This document shows, one piece after another, positions 10,959 through 20,113 of a stretch of 64,000 bases of DNA. The notes under the pieces were generated by a model. The model did no database searches. It was given only the letters and a program-made list of their open reading frames with translations, and had not been told where the DNA came from. The position numbers and the translations under genes were made by a program. This stretch comes from Flectonema sp. DT1601 (lineage: Eukaryota; Euglenozoa; Diplonemea; Diplonemida; Diplonemidae): positions 1,178,001 to 1,242,000 of the forward strand of contig OZ025792.1 of the NCBI GenBank assembly GCA_964019425.1, written 5' to 3'. Position 1 is the first letter of the stretch. The number at the start of each line of letters is the position of its first letter.

Positions 10959-11610
10959 ATTAATAATAATGACTCCAGAGTGCAGACGGCCGCTAACCAA
11001 GGAATCCTGGTATCATATTATGAACAACAATACTGAGAAATAATATCACCTTCAGAGATCATCTCATCAAATAGTTGACAAGTGTGTGAGACGATTATTA
11101 GTTTGTGGTGAAGACTTCAAAGCTAGGATGGTGTTTCAGAACACCGTCTGGAATGTGAAATACACTCACTTTTACGGAAACTGATAAAATACTAATTAGA
11201 TTGCTTGAAAACAGAGGAGTTAACTACTACAGAGGACGCAACTCCCCCGAGCTAAAAAAAAAAAAGAAAATGGTCAAATTTTAAAGCGAGTGTAATTATG
11301 GAATACAAAATGTATTCTCGGGAGTGTAAATGTAATTTTACTAAAATCCGGGAGCATAAAAGTAACTCCTCCTTATTTATAATCAATGCCGTGCACTTGT
11401 CACAAGTAGGGAAACAAAGAGTGTCTCAACCCACGATAACCCATCCTCACACAGAGCTATGCGTCATCTAACTGCCAACCAGTTGCCAGAATATCTTTTG
11501 TTTTTACTAACTGACCGAACAGTCAAAAAGAAATTCTGCAGACCCTCAATACCAACTGACTATGGTTAGTTAGCACATGAGTTTATTCTAAAATATGCGC
11601 TTAAGAAAAC

Positions 11611-11692
11611 CCCACTAGAGGAACCAATCGAGGTTGCGTTTTTCGGAATGATCAACCAGCTGTCCACCTTGCCTATAGACTAGGTTGAAAAC
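11611..11692 (-). repeat. Diverged SINE-like repeat, copy d1
   Basis: A partial, diverged member of the dispersed family seen at 525-668, sharing words such as GAACCAATCG, CTGTCCACCTTGCC and AGGTTG on the plus strand. Its duplicate is at 23828-23910. Confidence 0.45.
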
Positions 11693-12144
11693 AGAAAATG
11701 AAAAAGAAAATGATTACGGGGTTTATGTATATTATGTAAATAAAATACAACTAGCATCATAATATAAACGATAATTTAATATCTGTTAAAGATACAGTGA
11801 GGGAGAGGAGACTAAAATACCTAATTTCTATTTCATACCTTCGGATGTAATTTCGACTACATTCGATCAACAGAAAAAAAAAAACAAAAAAGAGAGCAGA
11901 AAAAAACGAAATGAGCTAGTTTTGAGCATTTTCAAGAAAAAGTACATTTGTATCCAAAAACATAACCAATAAAGGTTGTATCCAACAAGGCACAGTTTAG
12001 CAAACAGAAATAGCGAGTAGGACTCCTGTATTCTGTTTAGATATTTATTTCGTAGAGTTAATTTTTTTAAAGTTAACGAAAAGTAATATTTCCAATCAAA
12101 GATGGCAATGCATCGCTGACAGCAAACACGAACCTAACAACAAC

Positions 12145-12175
<31 letters not shown>

Positions 12176-12360
12176 TCTCGATAAACGATAACAATGAGCT
12201 GCTGAAACATTGTTCCGGTTGGGCGTTAAAACGAAGTAAAAAGTATTCATTAGCTGCTTGTTTCATGAGGGACCATCAAATTCAACTCAGCGATGCAATA
12301 CTGAAAGTAATTTAGTGGTAGAACAGCAACTTACACTAACCTGATAGTCTGATAACTTCC

Positions 12361-15285
12361 TCATATTCTGTAGGAAGCCGTACTAATTATCCGACTGTTT
12401 GATAATTCTGAAGGTGTTTCTGTAGACGCTCGTAAAGTCATAAAGGAAGTCGGGCTCGACCTGCTCTGTTCCAACGAACTGAGACTTACTAACAACTGCT
12501 GCATTGACACTCCGAGTTCGATGTTTGAATCCTCAGCGATGTCCCTCTCAAGCTTCAATTCCCTGACGGCATAAAACACGTCGAGAATGTAACAAACGAT
12601 GTCGTAGAGAGCCCTCACAACGCAAAGAATCAACAACATCGGCGCCAACACCAGCTCCCCTCCAAATCCAGCGAGAGAACATGCGGTCAGAGTGCAGGTT
12701 GACAAACACGTAGCAACAGACAGCTGAGCTAGGAAGTTCGAGCTGTAGATCCAACACTTTGAAATCATCGCAACCTGCAAAGCGTTCACAACAAATAATA
12801 CCCATCCTCTTACACTACAACTTTCAATAAATAATACCAAAACAACAGGAATAGTCATCCAGAACTCAAGAAGGAAATAGTGTCCTCTGACCCATTTCTG
12901 CTCCGTGTGAGCATCAAATACCATCCCGTTTGACTCCACGTACGAATCGTTGATGTCTGTGGATTCCCACGCAGCCTCTCCCAAGAAGTAAATAAATAAT
13001 TTACTCTTCGGAACTGTTCCTTTGATAAACTGACACTTCGATGAGTCAAGTTTGAATAACCAAACTACAACACCGGTAATCCCTATCGAGCAGCAGACTC
13101 CTAAAACCGCAATGCCAGGCAGCTTTCCTTCCTTGAGCAGCAGGACGCTACAAGTCGCGACGTTTACGACACACATGAGCAACGGAGGAATGACAGCAGA
13201 CGGATATCTCAGCTTCCGTGCTACTGATTTCCGTTGAGACGCACCCGTGCAAGCCTCAACTATAAAGTGAAGTCCCAAATGAATGAGCACAACACTAAAA
13301 CAAATCACAACACCGCCAACTACGGCTCCCGCCCAATACGAACCGGCAACCGGAAACCTAAGGGGGTGGATGAAAACGTCTAACTCCTCGTTGTCAGTTT
13401 CAACGAAACACGTTATTCTTCTCACAGTATGAGCGATAGCTACTGCGTTAGTTCCTGACGTGGTCATAGCCCCGGCCGCCATTGCTATACTTGATGATGC
13501 AGTAACAACACTGCTTCTGGCAATCGGGTCCTTCCTTTGAACAGGGGGAATCACTTCACTTTCAATTTTTCCAGGTGGTGACTTCGTTGACGGAACTACA
13601 GTTAGAATGGCAGTTGTGGCACCGCTCGTCCGAACAGAAGTTGCAACTAACGTCGGGACTGCAGTGGGAACAACAGTTGTCGGGCCTATGATCGGAACCG
13701 CCATTGGATTTGCAGTCGGAACTGCGGAAGGCATAGTTGTTGAATTCGCGGTCCGGACCTCCGTGGGAACAGTCGTAGGCACAACAGTGAGAACAAGTGC
13801 CGGAACAGCAGTAGTGATCGCTGTGGGAACAAGCGTTGGCAATGTCGTTGGCACCGCAGTCGGAACAGAAGTTGGCATGTCAGTAATGGCTGTTGGTGCT
13901 GCAGTTGGTATGGCTGTAGGAATGGCTGTTGGTACTGCAGTTGGTATGGCTGTAGGAATGGCTGTTGGTACTGCAGTTGGTATGGCTGTAGGAATGGCCG
14001 TTGGAATGGATGTTGGTACTGCAGTTGGTATGGCAGTAGGAATGGTTGATGTTGCTGCCGTAGGCACTACTGTCGGAACTTCTGTTGGAATGGATGTTGG
14101 TACAGCCGTAGGCACTGCTGTCGGAACGGCTGTTGGAACGGATGTTGGTACTGCCGTAGGCACGGCTGTCGGAACGGATGTTGGTACTGCAGTTAGTATG
14201 GTAGTAGGAACGGCTGCTGGACCTGCCGTAGGCACTGCTATCGAAATGCCTGTAGGAACGGATGCTGGTACTGCAGTTAGTATGGAAGTAGGAACGGCCG
14301 TTGGTACTTCCGTGGGCACTACTGTCGGAATGGCTGTTGGAACAGGTGTTTGTCTTCCGTAAAGCTTACAGGTACCAGTTAATTTATTGAGAGTGTAAAT
14401 AAAGTCTGACACTGCAATAATTTCATCAGCGGCATTCGCTACGGTTTCGGCAATTCCACCGTCAAAAACTTGAAGATTGGGACCGATACCGTAAGCTACT
14501 CCTGGAGTGTCTCCATGTTGACAGGTTACGTCTAACATATTACCAGGGTTAGTTATTACACGGGCGGGTAGTAAATAAACTAATCCACCGAAGAAAGTAT
14601 TGTCTCCCACGGCAAAGACATATCCGTTGCAGGCAACAATGCGCGCGAGTTTGTTCGTGTCGGAGAAAAATGTCGCCGAAGAGAATTTAGTGATTAGTGA
14701 ACTGACACTTGGAGTACTGGTTGCGTAGTCACCGAGGAAAAATATCATCCCAGAGGACTTGTCTACTGTAATCGATCCGATGTCTCTATATCTTAAGAAG
14801 CTTCCTGAGCTGTCTACAGTTGCCATGGCAATGTTTGCCATTTCGAAGTATATTATCCCTTCGTTTTGACATGCGCCATAGATAGTAGTTCCCTTAGCAG
14901 CGAGTTCAAGACAACTTCCAGTGTATGGAAATACCATCGCATTCGCAGTGTCAATTGCACCACCAGCAAGAATAGGAAATACATGTAGCTTACCAGGTTC
15001 AGCAGCAACCAAATAAGGTGTTCCTCCGATAGTTATTGAAGTAGCAGTAATAATGTTTGAAGTATAACTCTCTGTTGACACAGATGAACACTGAGTAGTT
15101 TCAGGATCAAGCTGTCTGATCTGAGTACCAGAAAATATGTACATCCACTTGTCATAAACAGCCATTGTTCCTAATGTACCGTATCCAACACTATCAATAA
15201 AAACTGTTTTGTAGCATGTTGCTAATTGCACTACAGTCAGAAGGATGAAAAACGTCCCCACATGCCTGAGGGTACTTGCCGCCAT
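12361..15285 (-). CDS. Pro-Thr-stalk membrane protein, type B, copy 1
   Basis: A protein of 974 residues from the ATG at 15285, which begins the signal peptide MAASTLRHVGTFF. The N-terminal domain (about 30-309) is nearly that of the A genes. The Pro-Thr stalk spans about 309-565. The C-terminal part (about 647-911) again has about seven hydrophobic segments but differs strongly from type A; weak common anchors are the first segment and L-R-F/Y-P-S-A. The tail is Ser-rich. The Cys-rich 534-residue gene lies intact about 360 bp upstream on the same strand. Surface location is inferred from signal peptide, stalk and membrane segments. The specific role is unknown. Confidence 0.85.
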   Translation of the reverse strand: MAASTLRHVGTFFILLTVVQLATCYKTVFIDSVGYGTLGTMAVYDKWMYIFSGTQIRQLDPETTQCSSVSTESYTSNIITATSITIGGTPYLVAAEPGKLHVFPILAGGAIDTANAMVFPYTGSCLELAAKGTTIYGACQNEGIIYFEMANIAMATVDSSGSFLRYRDIGSITVDKSSGMIFFLGDYATSTPSVSSLITKFSSATFFSDTNKLARIVACNGYVFAVGDNTFFGGLVYLLPARVITNPGNMLDVTCQHGDTPGVAYGIGPNLQVFDGGIAETVANAADEIIAVSDFIYTLNKLTGTCKLYGRQTPVPTAIPTVVPTEVPTAVPTSILTAVPASVPTGISIAVPTAGPAAVPTTILTAVPTSVPTAVPTAVPTSVPTAVPTAVPTAVPTSIPTEVPTVVPTAATSTIPTAIPTAVPTSIPTAIPTAIPTAVPTAIPTAIPTAVPTAIPTAIPTAAPTAITDMPTSVPTAVPTTLPTLVPTAITTAVPALVLTVVPTTVPTEVRTANSTTMPSAVPTANPMAVPIIGPTTVVPTAVPTLVATSVRTSGATTAILTVVPSTKSPPGKIESEVIPPVQRKDPIARSSVVTASSSIAMAAGAMTTSGTNAVAIAHTVRRITCFVETDNEELDVFIHPLRFPVAGSYWAGAVVGGVVICFSVVLIHLGLHFIVEACTGASQRKSVARKLRYPSAVIPPLLMCVVNVATCSVLLLKEGKLPGIAVLGVCCSIGITGVVVWLFKLDSSKCQFIKGTVPKSKLFIYFLGEAAWESTDINDSYVESNGMVFDAHTEQKWVRGHYFLLEFWMTIPVVLVLFIESCSVRGWVLFVVNALQVAMISKCWIYSSNFLAQLSVATCLSTCTLTACSLAGFGGELVLAPMLLILCVVRALYDIVCYILDVFYAVRELKLERDIAEDSNIELGVSMQQLLVSLSSLEQSRSSPTSFMTLRASTETPSELSNSRIISTASYRI
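13590..14358 (-). repeat. Pro-Thr stalk minisatellite, B copy 1
   Basis: 12-bp units encoding P-T-A-V/I and, toward the membrane side, degenerate variants such as P-T-T-L and P-A-L-V. The encoded stalk is about 257 residues. The membrane-proximal third is degenerate and nearly the same in B copy 2, while the distal part differs in unit number. Confidence 0.85.
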
Positions 15286-15647
15286 ACTGTGTGGGTGGCT
15301 GTGAGTGAAGAACATGTAAAATATAATACTCAAATTACTTCGTCAATCAATTCTACTCTGATGAGGGGCATCTTGTCAATTGAAACTTCTGCATAATTGT
15401 GATAACTGATGCAAAGATGAGAATAAGAGTAAAATAATTTCATTACCTTGTCTTCAACAGAGTTAGAAAGATTGGGTGTAGACTCCCAATAACCACTACT
15501 GGGAATCAGTTGCGTGGTACAAATGAATAATATTAAGAATGTTCTCTCTGTTGAATGCGAACTTTGCACAATCCAAGCAAAGGTTAGCAGGACGTACGCT
15601 GTTTGTGTGAATGGAAGTGATATCTTTTTGAACAAGAATTCTGCTGA
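15286..15647 (-). other. Leader between the 534-residue gene and B1
   Basis: About 360 bp separate the 534-residue stop from the B1 start. It is near-identical to 33431-33792. A long open frame runs through it but has no ATG (it would start at TTG), and it overlaps the candidate leader intron, so I do not call a gene. Confidence 0.6.
15389..15446 (-). other. Candidate 58-nt leader intron, B copy 1
   Basis: Same GTAATG donor and TATGCAG acceptor at the same distance from the gene start as in the other four copies. Upstream of it the sequence is that of the intergenic leader, not of the 534-residue remnant as in the A1 and A2 copies. Confidence 0.4.
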
Positions 15648-17252
15648 TCAGCAGCTTGTTCGTCTCCGGAGTTCGTCACTGCGGCTTTCCTTGGCCTTCT
15701 TTTCCCATTTTTTCCACAGTTTCGTAGCCTTCCCCCAAGAAGAATACTTCTGAAACGGACACTGCACAATGGTGGATTTGCGGGGATTGTTTTCAGCAAG
15801 GCAAACCTTACATTCCAGACAAGATGAACAAACAGGTTGGTCCCAAACACAAGGAGGTGAATTAGGACACAGCGGTGCATAAGAACACGTCAGCACACAG
15901 CAATGACAAGACTCACACCTCGTTGACATTACTTCCGGGAGACCAGATTTAATATCTGGCAGGCACAGGTTGTCTCCCAATAAAGTCACGTAACCGAGAG
16001 TTGACTGACCCCAATACGTCTTTGATTCGTCGACGTCTTTTTCGTATCGTAAATCCACTTTATCAATTCGCATGACAGACCCTCTGCTCCAAATCCAATT
16101 GTGAACCATTGGATCGGGGTATCTTGGAGTAGCAAGTTGTTCACCTAAGAAAATAACTCTTTGTTCCTCAGTAACTCCGAGAGCTAATATGGTTTCCAAA
16201 TTGATGTGAGGAATAAACGACATTGGAGGAATCTTACGTGACAGAGCTTGCTTCTTACTCGTCACCACGAACTCTACTTCATTTGTTTCCGAAGTGAATT
16301 TCAATTCAACCGATCTGCCCCATTGAGATTCAGGAGCTACCCAAGTCTTCCGACACTTTCTCGATATCGAGAGTAATTTTAATCGAAAAACAGAAGTACC
16401 CTTCACGTGATTACGGGCAATCTCCGAAACCATAGCCTCGATTCCAACAAGCTCACTCTTGAAGTTGAAATTGCTCCGTGCCTCGACATAAGTTATTCTA
16501 GACATCGGTACTATTTTTCTTAGAAGCGACGTCCCCTGCAAGGACTGCCAATCAGATAACAGCAGTACGTTGTTAAACATGTTGCAAGAACGGAACAGGG
16601 GTTCGTATAATGAAGGATTCGAAGGAAGAAAAACTGATAAATACCTCTGAAAGCCACGAACCATGTTAGAACCTGATGCTCTTGTTGAAGCAGAAGTCAA
16701 CGACAAGACAGAACAGTTTTCATGAGATTTAGAATACAGCTGGCCGATAGTCACATCATCATTCGGATGACTATTTAAAACCTCAACCATAAAAGGATCT
16801 GGATAGTTCTCATCTGTTGGGATCCAGTGTCGCAATATGTTCCAAAGGCTCTCAGTTTCACCCGTAATTCTGCCGTCACCGTCGAGGTCTAATTCTCTTA
16901 AAGGTTTTAAGACATCTACGAATGTATTCTTCCATCGTAATACATCTTCTTCAGACACCTCTACAGTGTTGTCAGCTGTATTCTGTTCGTCTTTTGATTC
17001 AGAAGGCAACACAAAATTTGAATACTTCGTAGGCCTCCCACCAGAAGGTATTTCCGGTGGTGCTACCAACTGAACATACTGTGATGATTTTGAGATGTCG
17101 GTGGTTGCCGTTTTCAGGAGTTCCTTCTTAGGTTCCGGAAGAGTGACCTCCGTCGTAGACGACCCCTTTTCCGGTTCCCACACTACTGCGTGACCTGCCA
17201 CAAGCAGGTATATGCCCATTATAACAACAATCAATATTCTGTAGTTAGTCAT
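15648..17252 (-). CDS. Secreted Cys-rich EF-hand-like protein, copy 1
   Basis: 534 residues from an ATG at 17252. An N-terminal hydrophobic stretch (about 5-24) is a signal peptide or anchor. Residues 122-134 form an EF-hand-like loop (DLDGDGRITGETE) with Asp at loop positions 1, 3 and 5 but no acidic residue at 12. Residues about 443-486 are a dense Cys cluster (CESCHCC, CSSCLECKVC). The end is basic, closing TSC. I recognise no family. It lies directly upstream of the B1 gene on the same strand, and remnants of it sit before three more stalk genes, so it probably belongs to the same surface system, for example as a soluble partner. Copy 2 is at 33793. Confidence 0.85.
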   Translation of the reverse strand: MTNYRILIVVIMGIYLLVAGHAVVWEPEKGSSTTEVTLPEPKKELLKTATTDISKSSQYVQLVAPPEIPSGGRPTKYSNFVLPSESKDEQNTADNTVEVSEEDVLRWKNTFVDVLKPLRELDLDGDGRITGETESLWNILRHWIPTDENYPDPFMVEVLNSHPNDDVTIGQLYSKSHENCSVLSLTSASTRASGSNMVRGFQRYLSVFLPSNPSLYEPLFRSCNMFNNVLLLSDWQSLQGTSLLRKIVPMSRITYVEARSNFNFKSELVGIEAMVSEIARNHVKGTSVFRLKLLSISRKCRKTWVAPESQWGRSVELKFTSETNEVEFVVTSKKQALSRKIPPMSFIPHINLETILALGVTEEQRVIFLGEQLATPRYPDPMVHNWIWSRGSVMRIDKVDLRYEKDVDESKTYWGQSTLGYVTLLGDNLCLPDIKSGLPEVMSTRCESCHCCVLTCSYAPLCPNSPPCVWDQPVCSSCLECKVCLAENNPRKSTIVQCPFQKYSSWGKATKLWKKWEKKAKESRSDELRRRTSC

Positions 17253-17958
17253 CTGATTGTATTCAGGGCTGGTGAATGTAATTTTATAACTTCACATGAC
17301 ACACGATCAAGATCTTCGTCCTTACCAGTTGTCTCTCTCTCTTGTACTCTTGTCTCAACATTCACAACAGTCAGGGAATTAAGACTCAGGTGGGGACAAA
17401 TAGAGAAAGAATGTCTATCATGAGTGTTAGAATAACTCACGACAACAAACGGAAACAATCTCCTTCTGATACTCAACAATGGATTGTGAAATAGCTTCAA
17501 CTGAATGAATGTAATAAACTTTCAAATGAGGGAGAAAGTTTTCTTCATGAAATAATCACACGAGAGGATCAAATCCGCCATAAAATAGAAAATAAAGAAC
17601 CGTAACAGGACTTCGTCCCCATTCATCCCTAATTTGAGAATGTTTACAAAACATATAAATATGTGAATTGTATCAAAGATAACTAATATAAACACTAACA
17701 ATTTATGCATAAATACTTTGTTAGGTTTATCAGAGAGGGTTAACTATTGATATTACCTATGTATTATATCAAATGTTAACTGTTATTTATTTATCGCAGT
17801 CAAGGGAATAAACTTGGGATCAGACAGGGGAGTAACTTAGATATAAAAATCAAAGTTATGGAGAGTTGAGATGGATGGGATTTCACACATAAAAAATCTT
17901 TATTTATGAGATAATTTCATGTGTTAAATTGCCGCAAAAAAAAACTTTTTTTTTTTTT

Positions 17959-18103
17959 AGCAAAATACAAACTGATGACTACGAGGGGTCTGGGTAGCCC
18001 GCATCAGTAAGGACCCAATCGCGAAGATTGTAGTTTCATTGTATTGGCTGGAATTGATCGACTTCCAGCCTCCACCTTGCCCAGAGGCAAACAGGTTGTA
18101 AAC
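17959..18103 (-). repeat. SINE-like repeat, copy b, with A-tail
   Basis: Closely related to 525-668. On the minus strand it ends in TTTTGCT followed by an A-run (plus-strand T-run at about 17946-17958). The otherwise near-identical spacer of unit 3 lacks it: there, about 28620-28640 reads straight across. The tail and the presence/absence pattern fit a retroposed insertion, though a deletion in unit 3 is not excluded. Confidence 0.7.
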
Positions 18104-18330
18104 AAAATGACGCAAAAAAAATGGCAGGAAAAAAAAAAAAAAAAAAAAAATGACAGAATTAGAACAGGAAAAAAAAAAATAAAATAAAATATGACAGAAT
18201 TAGAACTTTTCAAGTAAAGATTAGGAAATAGTAACAAAATTATTTTCTTTTTTTTTTTAATTTCAAGAAAAATTGAAAAAAAAAATAAGAATTATGCTTT
18301 TGTGGTCTGATTTTTTTTTTTTTTTAATCA

Positions 18331-18928
18331 AGCCGTCAAATCCTCGAGAATATTTCATCACGAGAACAAGTCCTCACAGATCCAGTAAAAGAAGAAGAAT
18401 CGTAAGTTGCAGCTTTCAACGTTGTGAAACTAAAAATACAATAAAAAGACAATGCAAAGTCACTGGAAAGATTGAGAACGTTATCAAAAAAGAGAGTTTC
18501 AACCTCTCTGTGGTACTTCACAAAAAGAACAAAAAATCACTGCGCAAGTAAAATAATAACAAACAGGAACATAGAGTAAGCAATGCAACGCGACATCGCA
18601 ATTTCATTTATTGAGCTTCAATGGTTGAATTACGATTTTACACTCTCTGAAGAAACGTTCACAAGTTTATAAAAAATCAAAGAAGAGAGAAGATAAGAGA
18701 AGAGACACAAAGAAAGGATCGAGCGATCGTTTCTTTAGCACTCTATGTTGATAACTAAAAGCGGGACAGGCTCAACGTAAACAGCAGGAAGACAGAAGTG
18801 AACATTCACAACATGCGAATCACATTCTGAAGATAATAATGCTGAATCAATCAAGGCAGAGATAAGGAATCGCTAAACGCAGACAACAAAGTCTTGGAAT
18901 CAACAAGAATGCAAGATAATATAAAATA
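18331..18928. repeat. Conserved non-coding block, copy 2
   Basis: Second copy of the block at 4270-5051 and 28809-29588. It lacks an internal stretch of about 170 bp near 18845 that both other copies keep. Confidence 0.8.
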
Positions 18929-19354
18929 GAAAAAGGGGAAAGGAAAAGGAAACTTTTTGACACGCAACTGATCGCATTCCAATCTTGTTCTCGCTCTTAC
19001 GCGTGCTGAAGGCGCACACAGTCCCCTTAAGAAGGGCGGCACTGTTTTAGAAAAAGGACGTAGAACGCCTAAGACTTAAGCGACGAGCGTCTACTAAGAA
19101 CATGCTAAACTACGGATCACTTATTTCTCTACAACTAAATTGGTTAAACTCTACAAGTCGATTATTAAAAAATAAATAAGAATTCGTACACCCGTTATCT
19201 GGTTACTAATAACTTGCATGATTTGTTCCTATTTTGTTCCTTTTATTGTTGCTAAAATAACTAAATCATTGCGAAAATGAAATCCTTCAGGGGATAGTTG
19301 TTAGACTTTGTAAAAACTTCTGTGGTTAATTGCATCTTTTTCGAGGCTCAATAT

Positions 19355-19996
19355 ATATATCAGTCAAAATTATTTTTTGCGACCAAATTCTGGAATGAAA
19401 AATTGGGAGGTTGGCATCACATACTTGTCACCCAAATCGAGAAGAGATTTTGTGGTTTACCGAATCTGGAATATGGACAAGTACCAAAACTAAAATTTGG
19501 TCTACTTTGACACTTGCTGGCCCAGCGGGATCCAGAGAAAAGAAAACCGAGCAAATATATATTGGCAGGTTGTACTACTTGTCCTTTTGTACTTACTTTG
19601 AGCCATTCGCTGATATCCTGAGTGAGGCTCTGGATTCTGCTACGAAGAACTGGGTTGGTTAGTTAGTTCGTAGTGCACATCTCTTGAGGGCAAGGGGGAA
19701 GTGGGAAGGGGGAAGGGGGAAAAAAGCAAAAAAAGGTAAGATTAGTGGTGTTTTTTACTCAGATTTTCTTGATCTTTCCATTGCAGATCTGGGATTTATA
19801 TTAATCGTTGAGTACTACCAAGGAAATCTTGCAAAGAGACGTTTATCTCCTTTTAGCAGCACTAACTATGTTTTAAAGTACATCCCTATCCCTCCCTGAT
19901 TCCAAAAAAATAAAAGAAAATTGTATTGTGTAACCGTGCTCAGGCAGTGAGAAAATGGTGTTTTTTGGTCGCAAAGAATAATTTTGACTGATATAT
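19355..19996. repeat. Fold-back pair, 33-bp inverted arms
   Basis: Arms 19355-19387 and 19964-19996 are inverted complements with one mismatch; the core is CAGTCAAAATTATT and GCGACCAAA. They enclose about 576 bp. This could be a non-autonomous DNA transposon with terminal inverted repeats or a structural element. I see no target-site duplication just outside the arms. The second copy is at 30014-30647. Confidence 0.8.
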
Positions 19997-20113
19997 TTAC
20001 CACTGTGCAGTAGATTTATTTAATAATCATATTTAAGAGGTAATACAACAAGATAAGAAGAACAACAGTATACAGCAGGCAGGTAGTGTACTAAATCACT
20101 GTTGACGAAATAA

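Larger units (their letters stand above)
10632..12360. other. Spacer between A1 and B1 (3' of B1, 5' of A1)
   Basis: Near-identical to 22850-24576. It contains a candidate 58-nt leader intron, a 193-bp remnant of the 534-residue gene and a diverged SINE-like repeat, listed separately. The rest is AT-rich with poly-A near 12149-12169, whose length differs between the two copies. No further gene is seen. Confidence 0.8.
17253..20113. other. Spacer of unit 2 (5' of 534 copy 1, 3' of A2)
   Basis: Matches 27961-30808 nearly base for base, apart from a SINE-like insertion at 17946-18103 and a deletion of about 170 bp near 18845. It holds the conserved non-coding block and a long fold-back pair. 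Small open frames (18851-19042 minus; 19298-19510 and 19684-19899 plus) are kept in both spacers, but that is expected from recent duplication and none looks like a known protein. Confidence 0.75.

Noticed and set aside
15330-15635. Open frame of 101 codons in the leader upstream of B1 (also 33475-33780)
   Set aside because: It begins at TTG with no ATG giving a signal peptide, overlaps the 58-nt intron candidate, and its conservation is explained by the recent duplication.
18851-19042. Small minus-strand open frame (63 codons) kept in both spacers
   Set aside because: The spacers are near-identical as DNA, so conservation carries no coding information.
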